From assembly GCF_008728855.1 (NCBI RefSeq), contig NZ_CP042906.1:434001-498000 (forward strand): 64,000 bases of DNA, read 5' to 3'. The notes beneath the pieces are model-generated. The model had not been told where the DNA came from and did no database searches. It saw only the letters and a list, made by a program, of their open reading frames with translations. How positions within the stretch are numbered: position 1 is the first letter of the stretch; every line of letters starts with the position of its first letter. The position numbers were made by a program, and so were the translations under genes. The DNA comes from Hypericibacter terrae. Its GTDB lineage: Bacteria; Pseudomonadota; Alphaproteobacteria; Dongiales; Dongiaceae. Positions 8,842 through 17,547 of this stretch are shown in pieces.

Positions 8842-9879
8842 CTAGACTCGATCGGGTTCGAGAAGACAGGCGTCGCCGTAGGAATAGAAGCGATAGCCCG
8901 AGGCGATGGCATGTTCATAGGCGCGCTTCATCCGTTCGAGCCCGGAGAAGGCCGCGACCAGCATGAACAAAGTCGAGCGCGGCAGATGGAAGTTCGTGAC
9001 CAGCCGGTCCACCAGCTTGAAGCGGTAGCCGGGCGTGATGAAGATCGAAGTGTCGCCGGTGAAGGGAACCAGCCGCCCCTCCGGCGTTGCCGCCGATTCC
9101 AGGAGCCGCAGGCTGGTGGTGCCGACCGCGACGATCCGCCCGCCCCGGGTCTTGGCGCGATTGACCGCATCGGCGACGGCGGGCGTCACCTCGCCCCATT
9201 CCGCATGCATGCGATGCTCTTCGATCGTCTGGGCCTTGACCGGCAGGAAGGTGCCGGCGCCGACATGGAGCGTCAGCCGTGCCATCTCGATGCCGCGTTG
9301 CGACAAGGCGTCGAGCAGAGCCGGCGTGAAATGCAGCGACGCGGTCGGGGCCGCCACGGCACCCTCGGTTTTCGCGAAGATGGTCTGGTAGTCGTCGCGA
9401 TCCGAGGCCAGCGCCCCCTCGGGACGTCGGATATAGGGCGGCAGCGGCATCCGGCCGTGGAGCCCGAGGGCCGCGATCAGGTCGGCGCCGCCGACCGGGA
9501 ATTTCAGCGTCACCTCGCCGGCCTCGCCCTTGTCCAGGACCTGCGCGCTGAAATCCTCGGCGAACTGGATGATGTCGCCGGCCTTGAGCCGCTTGGCGGG
9601 CCGGGCGAAGGCGCGCCAGATGTCGAGGCCTTCGGCCTTGTGCAGCGTGGCCTCGATCCGGGCGGCCCCGCGCTTGCCCTCGAGGCGGGCGGGGATCACA
9701 CGGGTGTCATTCACCACCAGCAGGTCGCGGGGGCTGAGCAGGGCCGGCAGATCGCGGAAGATGCGGTCCTCGAACCCGTCACTCCGGACGACGAGCAGCC
9801 GCGCGGCATCGCGCGGGCTCACGGGCCGGTCGGCGATCCGCTCGGGCGGCAGCTTGAAATCGAAATCCGCGGTGCGCAT
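8842..9879 (-). CDS. queA: SAM:tRNA ribosyltransferase-isomerase QueA
   Basis: QueA transfers and rearranges the ribosyl part of S-adenosylmethionine onto preQ1-tRNA, forming epoxyqueuosine. Length (345 residues) and motifs fit ([12 protein letters not shown] at the N-terminus, [50 protein letters not shown]). It is the first gene of the minus-strand queA-tgt-queF-queG run and faces a queuosine-precursor transporter across a 169-bp gap. No preQ1 riboswitch was recognised in that gap. Confidence 0.97.
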   Translation of the reverse strand: MRTADFDFKLPPERIADRPVSPRDAARLLVVRSDGFEDRIFRDLPALLSPRDLLVVNDTRVIPARLEGKRGAARIEATLHKAEGLDIWRAFARPAKRLKAGDIIQFAEDFSAQVLDKGEAGEVTLKFPVGGADLIAALGLHGRMPLPPYIRRPEGALASDRDDYQTIFAKTEGAVAAPTASLHFTPALLDALSQRGIEMARLTLHVGAGTFLPVKAQTIEEHRMHAEWGEVTPAVADAVNRAKTRGGRIVAVGTTSLRLLESAATPEGRLVPFTGDTSIFITPGYRFKLVDRLVTNFHLPRSTLFMLVAAFSGLERMKRAYEHAIASGYRFYSYGDACLLEPDRV

Positions 9880-10048
9880 GGCGGGGCGATCCTATAGGCC
9901 CTTGGGCCCTGGAGGGAAAGCGCCCTTGAACCGGTTGGGCCCTTGCGGCCGGCGGTCCCATTGACGCAGGGGCCGGCAATCTGCGACAGGATGCGCCGGC
10001 GCCCGGGACCAGGGGTCCTTGGGGGCGGCCGACAAGGTCATAAGGATC

Positions 10049-10729
10049 ATGCAGCAGAGCGGCTATTCACCCCGGCTTCTGACGATCGCGGCGCTCTTCG
10101 TCACCTGCCTCATCATCTCCAATATCACCGCGGTCAAACTGATCTCGGTCCATGGCTTCGTCATGACCGCGGCCAATGTGCTGTTCCCGATCAGCTACAT
10201 CATCGGCGACGTGCTGACCGAGGTTTACGGCTACGCCAAGGCGCGCCGGGTGATCTGGCTGGGCTTCGGCTGCAATCTCGTGGCGGTGCTGGCGATCTAT
10301 GTGGCGGGCATCCTGCCCGGCGCCGATTTCTGGGAAGGCCAGGGCGCCTGGGACCAGATCCTGGGTGCCGCGCCCCGGATCCTGTTGGCCTCGTTCTGCG
10401 CCTATCTCGTGGGCGAGTTCCTCAATTCCTATGTGCTGGCGAAGATGAAGATCGCCACGAACGGCAAATATCTCTGGACCCGCACCATCGGCTCGACGGT
10501 GGTGGGCCAGCTCGCCGACACCAGCATCTTCATGACGCTCGCCTTCGGCGGCATCCTGCCTCTGGGCGTCATGATGAACGCCGCCGGCACCGAATGGGTT
10601 TCCAAGGTCGGCTACGAGATTCTGGCCACGCCCTTCACCTATCTCGTCGTCGCCTGGCTCAAGCGCGTCGAAGGCATCGATTTCTACGACCGCAACACAC
10701 GATTCAATCCGGTGCTGCTGACGGATTGA
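10049..10729 (+). CDS. yhhQ: Queuosine precursor transporter (YhhQ family)
   Basis: A 226-residue inner-membrane protein with about six hydrophobic segments and the family signature FPISYIIGDVLTEVYGYAKARRVIW, followed by LNSYVLAKMKI and STVVGQLADTSIF. YhhQ proteins import preQ0 and preQ1. The divergent neighbour operon uses exactly these compounds, which supports the call. ATG at 10049 with AAGGAT upstream is preferred to a TTG 30 bases earlier. Confidence 0.92.
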   Translation: MQQSGYSPRLLTIAALFVTCLIISNITAVKLISVHGFVMTAANVLFPISYIIGDVLTEVYGYAKARRVIWLGFGCNLVAVLAIYVAGILPGADFWEGQGAWDQILGAAPRILLASFCAYLVGEFLNSYVLAKMKIATNGKYLWTRTIGSTVVGQLADTSIFMTLAFGGILPLGVMMNAAGTEWVSKVGYEILATPFTYLVVAWLKRVEGIDFYDRNTRFNPVLLTD

Positions 10730-10743
10730 TTTCGAGGAGATTT

Positions 10744-10876
10744 CCCCTGCCCCTTGATGGGAGAGGGCAGGGTGGGGGTGACTGACTCGATCTTCGAAGC
10801 GCGTTCGGAGATTCCGTTCAGCGATCGAGACCGCGATACCCCCCCTCCCTAACCCTCCCCCGCAAGGGGGGAGGGA
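10744..10876. repeat. C/G-rich palindrome doublet (REPIN-like)
   Basis: Two palindromes, one around TGCCCCTTGATGGGAG and one around CTCCCCCGCAAGGGGGGAG, face each other about 55 bp apart, and the spacer contains GACTCGAT. The same architecture recurs at 25.4, 29.6, 31.5, 38.5, 49.4 and 55.0 kb. It lies between two tandem genes with no other function seen. Confidence 0.7.
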
Positions 10877-10976
10877 TTGTTTCTTCGGTACGCGCTGACT
10901 TTCCCTTCATGTTTCTTGATTGCCTACACTGCGGGCCCCATCTCTGCTCGCACACCCACCCGCACGAGGCCCGCCC

Positions 10977-11963
10977 ATGGAACGCCGTCCGCTCGGCCGT
11001 ACCGGTCATCAGGTTTCCGCTCTCGGCCTCGGCTGCATGGGCATGTCGGAGTTCTACGGGACGCGCGACGACGCGACCTCGCTGCAGACATTGGCGACGG
11101 CGCTGGACCAAGGCATCGATTTCTTCGACACCGCCGACACCTATGGCTTCGGGCACAATGAGGAGCTGGTCGGCCGCTTCCTGAAGGATCATCGCGGCAA
11201 AGTCACGCTCGCCACCAAGTTCGGCATCGTGCGCCAGGAAGGGCGCTATGAGCGCCGGATCGACAATTCGCCAGCCTATATCGCCGAGGCCTGCGACGCC
11301 TCCTTGCGCCGGCTCGGGATCGAGCGGATCGATCTCTATTACGCCCACCGGCTGGAGCCGGCGCGGCCGATCGAGGAGACCGTGGCGGCGATGGCCAAGC
11401 TGGTCGAAGCCGGCAAGGTCCGCTGGCTGGGTCTCTCGGAGGTGTCGGCCGCCAGCTTGCGGCGTGCCCACAAGATCCATCCGATCACCGCCTTGCAGAC
11501 CGAATATTCGCTCTGGAGCCGCGAGCCCGAGACGGAGCTGCTGCAGACCTGCCGCGAACTGGGTGTGAGTTTCGCCGCCTACAGCCCGCTGGGCCGCGCC
11601 TTCCTCACCGGCACCCTGACCTCGACCGACGCGCTGGCGCCCACGGACTTCCGCCGCAACAATCCTCGCTTTCAGGCCGACGCCCTCGAGCGCAATCGCA
11701 AGCTGACCGAGGCGCTGGCCGATTTTGCCAAGGCGCGGCACGCCACGCCGGCCCAGATGGCGCTCGCCTGGCTCCTCGGCAAACACCGTCATGTGATCCC
11801 GATTCCGGGCACCAAGCGGTCGGCCTATGTCATCCAGAACGCCAGCGCGGCCACGATCCGGCTCTCGGCCGAGGAGATCGCCACGCTCGATCGGATGTTC
11901 CCGCCGGAGGCGGTGGCTGGCCAGCGCTATACCGCAGAAGGCATGAAGGGGCTCGGTCTCTGA
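10977..11963 (+). CDS. Aldo/keto reductase
   Basis: This 328-residue NADPH-dependent oxidoreductase has a TIM-barrel fold. Its catalytic tetrad is visible: Asp and Tyr in FFDTADTYGFGHNE, Lys in LATKFGI and His in YYAHRLEP. The family reduces aldehydes and ketones; this subgroup (YakC/IolS-like, starting RRPLGRTGHQVSALGLGCMGMSE) acts on broad carbonyl substrates. ATG 10977 is chosen because GAGG lies 7 nt upstream and family members start at this point. It is flanked by a repeat and the sulfite operon and appears monocistronic. Confidence 0.92.
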   Translation: MERRPLGRTGHQVSALGLGCMGMSEFYGTRDDATSLQTLATALDQGIDFFDTADTYGFGHNEELVGRFLKDHRGKVTLATKFGIVRQEGRYERRIDNSPAYIAEACDASLRRLGIERIDLYYAHRLEPARPIEETVAAMAKLVEAGKVRWLGLSEVSAASLRRAHKIHPITALQTEYSLWSREPETELLQTCRELGVSFAAYSPLGRAFLTGTLTSTDALAPTDFRRNNPRFQADALERNRKLTEALADFAKARHATPAQMALAWLLGKHRHVIPIPGTKRSAYVIQNASAATIRLSAEEIATLDRMFPPEAVAGQRYTAEGMKGLGL

Positions 11964-12295
11964 GGGACCCCGAGGATCGCTGAATTCAACTCCGATCCCT
12001 GCGACAATTCGGTAAGGCCGGCCATCATGGCTGAAGCCGCCGCAACGCCCCGCCACGCCGTGTCGGCGCCACTGAATCTCCTTTAATAATATGAAATATA
12101 AAAAAGAAGTCGATGCAAGGTAATATTTAACTAGTTTGTATTGTGTTGAATTATAATAACACGACTGGTGAGAGGATTTCGTTTGACTCTTGCGCGTCTG
12201 GAAATGTGAAATACCCTCGCCAGCCGGAAAATCCGGCGGGCCCGCCATGGGGCCGGCAAGGGTCCCAGAATTCGGCCTCGGAAGGGGCCCGGTCC
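11964..12295 (+). promoter_or_regulatory. AT-rich promoter region of the sulfite-reduction operon
   Basis: A 332-bp gap. Bases 12078-12175 are extremely AT-rich for this genome, with runs such as TAATATTTAACTAG. A good -10 box TATAAT lies at 12152-12157; no clear -35 is seen at standard spacing, which suggests activator dependence (a LysR regulator such as CysB/Cbl would be usual). A small hairpin (GCCGG at 12223-12227 with CCGGC at 12233-12237) lies in the leader. I found no match to a SAM or cobalamin riboswitch. Confidence 0.5.
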
Positions 12296-13708
12296 ATGAA
12301 CGTATTTCCGGTTTTCTTCGATCTCTCCGGTCGTCGCGTCCTGCTCGCGGGCGGCGGCGAGACCGCGCTGCAGAAGCTGCGTCTCCTGCGCAAGGCGGGC
12401 GCCTCTCTGCTGGTCGTCGCGCCGGCTATCGAGCGCGAGATGGCGCTCGCGGTCGAAGAGGGTGCCGCCGAATGGCGCGCCGAGGAACTGGCCGCCACCC
12501 ATTTCGCCGATGCGGCACTCGCGGTGATCGCCACCGGCGACGAAACCCGGGATCGCGCCGGTGCGGCGCTTGCCAAGGCGGCGCGCGTGCCGGTCAATGT
12601 GGTCGATCGCGCCGGCCTCTCCGACTTCATCGTGCCCGCCATCGTCGATCGCGATCCAGTCGTGATCGGCATCTCGACCGCGGGTGCCGCTCCCTTGCTG
12701 GCGCGCCGTCTGCGCGCCGCGATCGAGGCCATGCTGCCGGCGCGCCTCGGCGCACTCGCGCGTTTCGCCGAGCGCTTCCGCGGCGCCGTCGCCGCCAAGA
12801 TCGGCAACCGTCAGCTTCGTCTGCGTTTCTGGGAACAGGTCTTCGACGGCCCGGTCGCGACCGCGGTGCTCGACGGCCGCGAGAGCCAGGCGGCCGAGCG
12901 CATGCTGACGCTCGTCAACAGCGCCGCTGCCAACGACCCGGCGCAAGGCCGTGTGGCACTGGTGGGGGCAGGGCCGGGCGATCCGGAACTCCTGACCTTG
13001 AAGGCGCATCGCCTGCTGCAGGAAGCCGACGTCATCGTCCATGACCGGCTGGTCGCGCCGGCGGTGCTCGACCTGGCGCGGCGCGATGCGCGACGCATCG
13101 GGGTCGGCAAGGCGCGGGGCCATCACAGCCTGCCGCAGCCCGAGATCAATCGGCTGCTGGCGCGCGAGGCCCGCGCGGGCAACCGCGTGGTGCGGCTCAA
13201 GGGCGGCGATCCCTTCATCTTCGGACGCGGCGGCGAGGAGCTGGAGCATCTGGAACGCGAAGGCATCGCGGTCGAGATCGTGCCCGGTATCACCGCGGCC
13301 CTGGGTTGCGCCGCCTCGGCGCGCGTGGCCCTGACCCATCGCGACGCGGCCCAGGCCGTGATCTTCGCGACCGCGGAAGGATCCGAGGGCGAGCCCGCGC
13401 TCGACTGGTCGAGCTTGGCCGGTCCCCATCGCACCTTGGCGATCTATATGGGCATCGGCGCCGCACCACGGCTGCAGCAGCGCCTGCTCGAAGGCGGTCT
13501 CGATCCGGCAACGCCGGTGGCCGTGATCGAGAACGGTACAAGGCCCGACGAGCGCGTGCTGTCGGGATCGATCAACGAGCTGGCAGCGCTGGTGGCCCGC
13601 CATGAAATCTCCGGCCCGGCGATCATCCTGATCGGTGACGTCGCGGCGGCGGCGCGGCAGTCGGCGCTCGAGAGCGCCGGCCTTGCCGCGGAGCGGTTGC
13701 GCGCATGA
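12296..13708 (+). CDS. cysG: Siroheme synthase CysG (trifunctional)
   Basis: A 470-residue fusion that makes siroheme, the cofactor of sulfite reductase. The N-terminal part is the NAD-dependent precorrin-2 dehydrogenase/ferrochelatase (LLAGGGETALQKLRLL, GISTAGAAPLLARRLR). The C-terminal part is the SAM-dependent uroporphyrinogen III methyltransferase (VGAGPGDPELLTLKA, VRLKGGDPFIFGRGGEE, VPGITAALGCAA). ATG 12296 follows GGAAGGGG; an upstream extension lacks a ribosome site and crosses the AT-rich promoter. Its stop overlaps the next start (ATGA). Confidence 0.95.
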   Translation: MNVFPVFFDLSGRRVLLAGGGETALQKLRLLRKAGASLLVVAPAIEREMALAVEEGAAEWRAEELAATHFADAALAVIATGDETRDRAGAALAKAARVPVNVVDRAGLSDFIVPAIVDRDPVVIGISTAGAAPLLARRLRAAIEAMLPARLGALARFAERFRGAVAAKIGNRQLRLRFWEQVFDGPVATAVLDGRESQAAERMLTLVNSAAANDPAQGRVALVGAGPGDPELLTLKAHRLLQEADVIVHDRLVAPAVLDLARRDARRIGVGKARGHHSLPQPEINRLLAREARAGNRVVRLKGGDPFIFGRGGEELEHLEREGIAVEIVPGITAALGCAASARVALTHRDAAQAVIFATAEGSEGEPALDWSSLAGPHRTLAIYMGIGAAPRLQQRLLEGGLDPATPVAVIENGTRPDERVLSGSINELAALVARHEISGPAIILIGDVAAAARQSALESAGLAAERLRA

Positions 13709-14022
13709 CCTCGCAGATCGTCACCGCCAACGAGCTCGTCAACGGCACGGTGGTCTACCGCACCCCGGAAGGCCGCTGGACCACGCATATCGGCGCGGCG
13801 CAGGGCGTCGTCGGCGAGCCCGACGCGAAGGCCCTCCTGGCGCTCGCCGAAGCCGACGTCGCCAGGCAGCTCGTCGTGGGTCCCTATCTGGTCGAGGTCG
13901 AGGGCGCGCCCGGCCATTGGCAGCATAGGAGCTGGCGCGAACGCATCCGGGCCGAGGGCCCGACCGTGCCCCATGATTTCACGCCCGACGTCGAGCCGCG
14001 ACGGGCGAACGGGAGAGACTGA
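13705..14022 (+). CDS. DUF2849 protein of the sulfite reductase operon
   Basis: A 105-residue soluble protein that matches DUF2849 in size, sequence style and place. It is found almost only between cysG and cysI in alphaproteobacteria. It contains NGTVVYRTPEGRWTTHI and a tryptophan/arginine-rich end. It overlaps cysG by 4 nt and ends 2 nt before cysI, so translation is coupled. A role in siroheme delivery or reductase assembly is plausible but unproven. Confidence 0.88.
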   Translation: MTSQIVTANELVNGTVVYRTPEGRWTTHIGAAQGVVGEPDAKALLALAEADVARQLVVGPYLVEVEGAPGHWQHRSWRERIRAEGPTVPHDFTPDVEPRRANGRD

Positions 14023-14024
14023 CG

Positions 14025-15683
14025 ATGTACCGCTATGACAGCTACGACCGGCAGATCGTCGAGGAGCGCGTCACGCAGTTCCGCGACCAGGTTCGCCGCC
14101 GGCTTTCGGGCGAGCTCTCCGAAGAGGAGTTCCGGCCGCTGCGGCTGATGAACGGCCTCTATCTCCAGCTCCATGCCTATATGCTTCGCATCGCCATTCC
14201 CTATGGCACGCTTTCCTCGGCCCAGCTGCGCCGGCTGGCCGAGATCGGCCGGCGCTGGGATCGCGGCTATGGCCATTTCACCACGCGCCAGAACATCCAG
14301 TTCAACTGGACGCGGCTGGCCGAATCGCCCGACATCCTGGCGGCCCTGGCCGAAGTCGAGATGCATGCCATCCAGACCTCCGGCAACTGCATCCGCAACA
14401 CCACGGCCGATCAGTTCGCCGGCGTCGCCGCCGAGGAGATCGAGGATCCGCGGCCCTGGTGCGAGATCATCCGGCAATGGTCGACGTTCCATCCGGAATT
14501 CACCTTTCTGCCGCGCAAGTTCAAGATCGCGGTGACGGGCAGCGCGCATGACCGCGCGGCCTTGCGCGTCCACGACATCGGCCTCGCGATCAAGCGCAAC
14601 GCCGAAGGCGAGGTCGGCTTCGAGGTCATGATCGGCGGCGGCCAGGGCCGCACGCCGATGCTGGCGCCCACCATCCGCGACTTCCTGCCCAAGGCCGACC
14701 TGCTCGCCTATCTCGAAGCCGCATTGCGCGTCTATAACCGCGCCGGCCGGCGCGACAATATCTACAAGGCCCGCATCAAAATCCTGGTCGGTGCTCTCGG
14801 TGCCGCCGAATATGCGCGCCAGACCGAGGAAGAGTTCCAGAAGATCAAGGCCGAGGGCACGGTCGAGCTGCAGCAGGCCGAGATCGATCGCATCCATGCC
14901 TTCTTCGCGCCGCCGGTCTATGAAACCCTGCCGGCGGATTCGGGGGAGTTCATCGCTGCAAAGCTCGACGATCGCAGCTTCGCGCGCTGGGCCCGCAGCA
15001 ATGTCTCGCCGCACAAGCAGCCGGGCTATGCCATCGTCACCGTGACCCTGAAACCGATCGGCGGGGTGCCGGGCGATGCCACCTCCGACCAGATGGATGC
15101 GATCGCCGATCTCGCCGACCGCTACAGCCTGGGCGAGATCCGCGTGACCCATGACCAGAACCTGGTGCTGCCCAACGTGAAGCAGTCCGATCTGGCGGCC
15201 GTCTGGACGGTCTTGAAGTCGCTCAATCTGGGCGAGGCCAATGCCGGCCTGGTGACCGACATGATCGCCTGCCCGGGGCTCGATTATTGCAGCCTCGCCA
15301 ATGCGCGTGCGATCCCGGTGGCCCAGGCCATCAGCCGGCGCTTCGCCGATATCGAGCGCCAGCAGGAGATCGGCGAGCTGCGCATCAAGATGTCGGGCTG
15401 CATCAATGCCTGCGGCCACCACCATGTCGGCCATATCGGCATCCTCGGCGTCGATAAGAACGGCGAGGAGTTCTACCAGATCACGCTCGGCGGCAGCGCC
15501 GACGAGCAGTCGAGCCTGGGCAAGATCATCGGGCCGTCCGTGCCGCGCGAAAAGGTGGCGGACGCCATCGAGACCATCGTCGACACCTATCTCGGCCTGC
15601 GCCTGGAGGGCGAGAAGTTCCTCGCGACCTATCGGCGGGTCGGGATGGCGCCCTTCAAGGAGAAGCTCTATGCCGCTGCTTAA
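14025..15683 (+). CDS. cysI: Assimilatory sulfite reductase, siroheme/4Fe-4S subunit
   Basis: A 552-residue siroheme-containing reductase that converts sulfite to sulfide. The two half-domain repeats are visible, with the substrate/siroheme arginines in GYGHFTTRQNIQFNW and GEIRVTHDQNLVLPNV. The cluster cysteines are in ACPGLDYC and SGCINACGHHH. Nitrite reductases share this fold; the operon with cysG, DUF2849 and DUF934 supports sulfite. No flavoprotein cysJ is nearby, so electrons probably come from ferredoxin or a distant reductase. Confidence 0.93.
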   Translation: MYRYDSYDRQIVEERVTQFRDQVRRRLSGELSEEEFRPLRLMNGLYLQLHAYMLRIAIPYGTLSSAQLRRLAEIGRRWDRGYGHFTTRQNIQFNWTRLAESPDILAALAEVEMHAIQTSGNCIRNTTADQFAGVAAEEIEDPRPWCEIIRQWSTFHPEFTFLPRKFKIAVTGSAHDRAALRVHDIGLAIKRNAEGEVGFEVMIGGGQGRTPMLAPTIRDFLPKADLLAYLEAALRVYNRAGRRDNIYKARIKILVGALGAAEYARQTEEEFQKIKAEGTVELQQAEIDRIHAFFAPPVYETLPADSGEFIAAKLDDRSFARWARSNVSPHKQPGYAIVTVTLKPIGGVPGDATSDQMDAIADLADRYSLGEIRVTHDQNLVLPNVKQSDLAAVWTVLKSLNLGEANAGLVTDMIACPGLDYCSLANARAIPVAQAISRRFADIERQQEIGELRIKMSGCINACGHHHVGHIGILGVDKNGEEFYQITLGGSADEQSSLGKIIGPSVPREKVADAIETIVDTYLGLRLEGEKFLATYRRVGMAPFKEKLYAAA

Positions 15684-16167
15684 ATATGGCCGGGTCGCCG
15701 AAGACCCGTGGCATTTCGTCGGCGACGACGACCCCGTGCCGGCCGAGGGCCAGGTCGTCGTCGGCCTGAAGCGTTGGGTGGCGGAGCGCGCGGCGCTGAT
15801 CGCGCGCGGCTGGCCGCTCGGCGTGCGGCTGGAACCGGCGGATCTGGTGGAGAGCCTGGAACCCGATCTCGCGCGCCTGGAGCTGATCGAAGTGGATTTC
15901 CCGAAGTTCAACGACGGGCGGGGTTATTCGACCGCGCGCCTGCTGCGCCAGCGCTACCGCTATGAGGGCGAGTTGCGGGCGGTCGGCCGCGTGCTGCGCG
16001 ACCAGCTGCTCTATCTCCATCGCTGCGGCTTCGACGCCTTCGAGATCGCCCGCGGGGATGCGGCCGAGACCTGGATCAAGGCCGTCTCCGAATTCGGCGC
16101 CTGGTATCAGCGCGCCGCCGACGAGCGCCAGACGGTGAATTCGCTGCGTCATCGCCGCACCGGCTAG
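15670..16167 (+). CDS. DUF934 protein of the sulfite reductase operon
   Basis: A 165-residue protein of the DUF934 family, recognised by VDFPKFNDGRGYSTARLLRQRY and DQLLYLHRCGFDAFEI. It is almost always encoded directly after cysI in alpha- and betaproteobacteria. The ATG lies inside the cysI reading frame, 14 nt before its stop, so expression is coupled. The function is not established; a role in sulfite reductase activity is inferred from context. The usual next gene, cysH, is not present here. Confidence 0.9.
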   Translation: MPLLKYGRVAEDPWHFVGDDDPVPAEGQVVVGLKRWVAERAALIARGWPLGVRLEPADLVESLEPDLARLELIEVDFPKFNDGRGYSTARLLRQRYRYEGELRAVGRVLRDQLLYLHRCGFDAFEIARGDAAETWIKAVSEFGAWYQRAADERQTVNSLRHRRTG

Positions 16168-16315
16168 GCGGCTGTTCGGGGAGTCCCTCTAACACACTCA
16201 TTTAGTGGGGTTTTAGGGCGCCGTCGCGGCGCTCCGCCTCCGATCCTTCCCCTCCCGGCCCGGGCGGTTCCGTGCTAGGGTCGCTTCTGGCCCTGGGCTA
16301 GGAGTTTCTTTTCCA

Positions 16316-17533
16316 ATGTCGACCCGAACGGCGCGCGACGCCGTCCTCAAGCCTGTTCCTTCCGCCGAACCGCGCAGCGTCACGATCCTGGGGTCCACAG
16401 GGTCGGTGGGCCGCAACACCGTCGATCTGATCCGGCGCCACCCGGGGGCCTATCGTATCGAGGCCCTGACGGGCAGCGACAATGTCGCGCTGCTGACGGA
16501 GCAGGCACGTCTGCTGAAGCCGAAGCTGGCCGTGGTCGCCAACCCGGCCCGTTATGCGGAGCTGAAGGAAGCGCTGGCGGGAACCGGCACCGAGCTCGCG
16601 GCCGGCGCCGAGGCCGTGACCGAAGCGGCGCAACGGCCGGCCGAGTGGGTGATGGCCTCGATCGTGGGCGCCGCCGGCCTGAAGCCGACCTTGGCCGCCG
16701 TGCGCCGCGGCGCCGTGATCGGGCTCGCCAACAAGGAAACCCTGGTCTGCGCCGGCGCCCTGATGATGGGTGAGGTCAAGCGCCACAAGGCGACGCTGCT
16801 GCCGGTCGATTCCGAGCATAGCGCGATCTTCCAGGTGTTCGAGACCGAGCGGCGCGAGGCGGTCGATCGCATCATCCTGACGGCCTCGGGCGGTCCCTTC
16901 CGCACCGTGGGCCATGAGGTGATGAAGAACGCCACGCCGGCCCAGGCGGTGAAACATCCCAATTGGAGCATGGGCGCAAAAATCTCGATCGATTCCGCGA
17001 CCATGATGAACAAGGGCCTTGAAATCATCGAGGCGCAGCATCTTTTCAACATGCCTGAGAGCCGCATCGACGTGCTGGTCCATCCGCAATCGGTGATCCA
17101 TTCCATGGTTTCCTATGTTGACGGGTCGGTGCTGGCGCAGTTGGGCACGCCCGACATGCGCACGCCGATCGCGGTGGCGCTGGCCTGGCCCAAGCGCATG
17201 GGTTGCCCCAGCGAGCGGCTCGATTTCGCCAAGGTCTCGACCCTGACCTTCGAGGCGCCCGACGATATCCGCTTCCCCGCCCTGCGGCTCGCGCGCCAGG
17301 CCCTGCGCACCGGCGGCGGCGCCCCGGTCGTGCTCAACGCCGCCAACGAGATCGCCGTCCAGGCTTTCCTCGATGGACGCATCGCGTTCCTCGATATTGC
17401 CGCCATCGTCGAAAGCTGCCTCGCCCGCGTCAATGCGGGTGCGGCCGCCGATCTCGAGGAAGTGGCGGCGGCCGATCAATCCGCGCGCGCCGAAGCCCGT
17501 CGTCAGGTCGAGAGCCGCGCTGCGGTGCATTAA
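16316..17533 (+). CDS. dxr: 1-deoxy-D-xylulose 5-phosphate reductoisomerase
   Basis: Dxr makes 2-C-methylerythritol 4-phosphate, the committed step of the MEP isoprenoid pathway. The 405-residue protein has the NADPH motif [15 protein letters not shown], the NKETLV motif, the metal site [20 protein letters not shown] and the C-terminal helical domain. It starts the block leading into hopanoid genes: hpnB begins 14 nt after its stop. Confidence 0.97.
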   Translation: MSTRTARDAVLKPVPSAEPRSVTILGSTGSVGRNTVDLIRRHPGAYRIEALTGSDNVALLTEQARLLKPKLAVVANPARYAELKEALAGTGTELAAGAEAVTEAAQRPAEWVMASIVGAAGLKPTLAAVRRGAVIGLANKETLVCAGALMMGEVKRHKATLLPVDSEHSAIFQVFETERREAVDRIILTASGGPFRTVGHEVMKNATPAQAVKHPNWSMGAKISIDSATMMNKGLEIIEAQHLFNMPESRIDVLVHPQSVIHSMVSYVDGSVLAQLGTPDMRTPIAVALAWPKRMGCPSERLDFAKVSTLTFEAPDDIRFPALRLARQALRTGGGAPVVLNAANEIAVQAFLDGRIAFLDIAAIVESCLARVNAGAAADLEEVAAADQSARAEARRQVESRAAVH

Positions 17534-17547
17534 CGGGGGGACTTCCA

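Noticed and set aside
7672-9897. A 741-codon open frame on the plus strand
   Set aside because: It is antisense to queF, tgt and queA, whose products are certain. Its composition is His/Arg/Asp-rich shadow coding caused by high GC, with no ribosome site.
9880-10048. PreQ1 riboswitch before yhhQ or queA
   Set aside because: Looked for a short H-type pseudoknot with an A-rich tail near the starts; no such pattern is visible.
12160-12295. SAM-II or cobalamin riboswitch before cysG
   Set aside because: Only a small GCCGG/CCGGC hairpin is present; the conserved cores of those riboswitches are not found.
13884-15911. A 675-codon open frame on the minus strand
   Set aside because: It mirrors cysI and DUF934, which have clear motifs; the reverse frame shows no recognisable domain.
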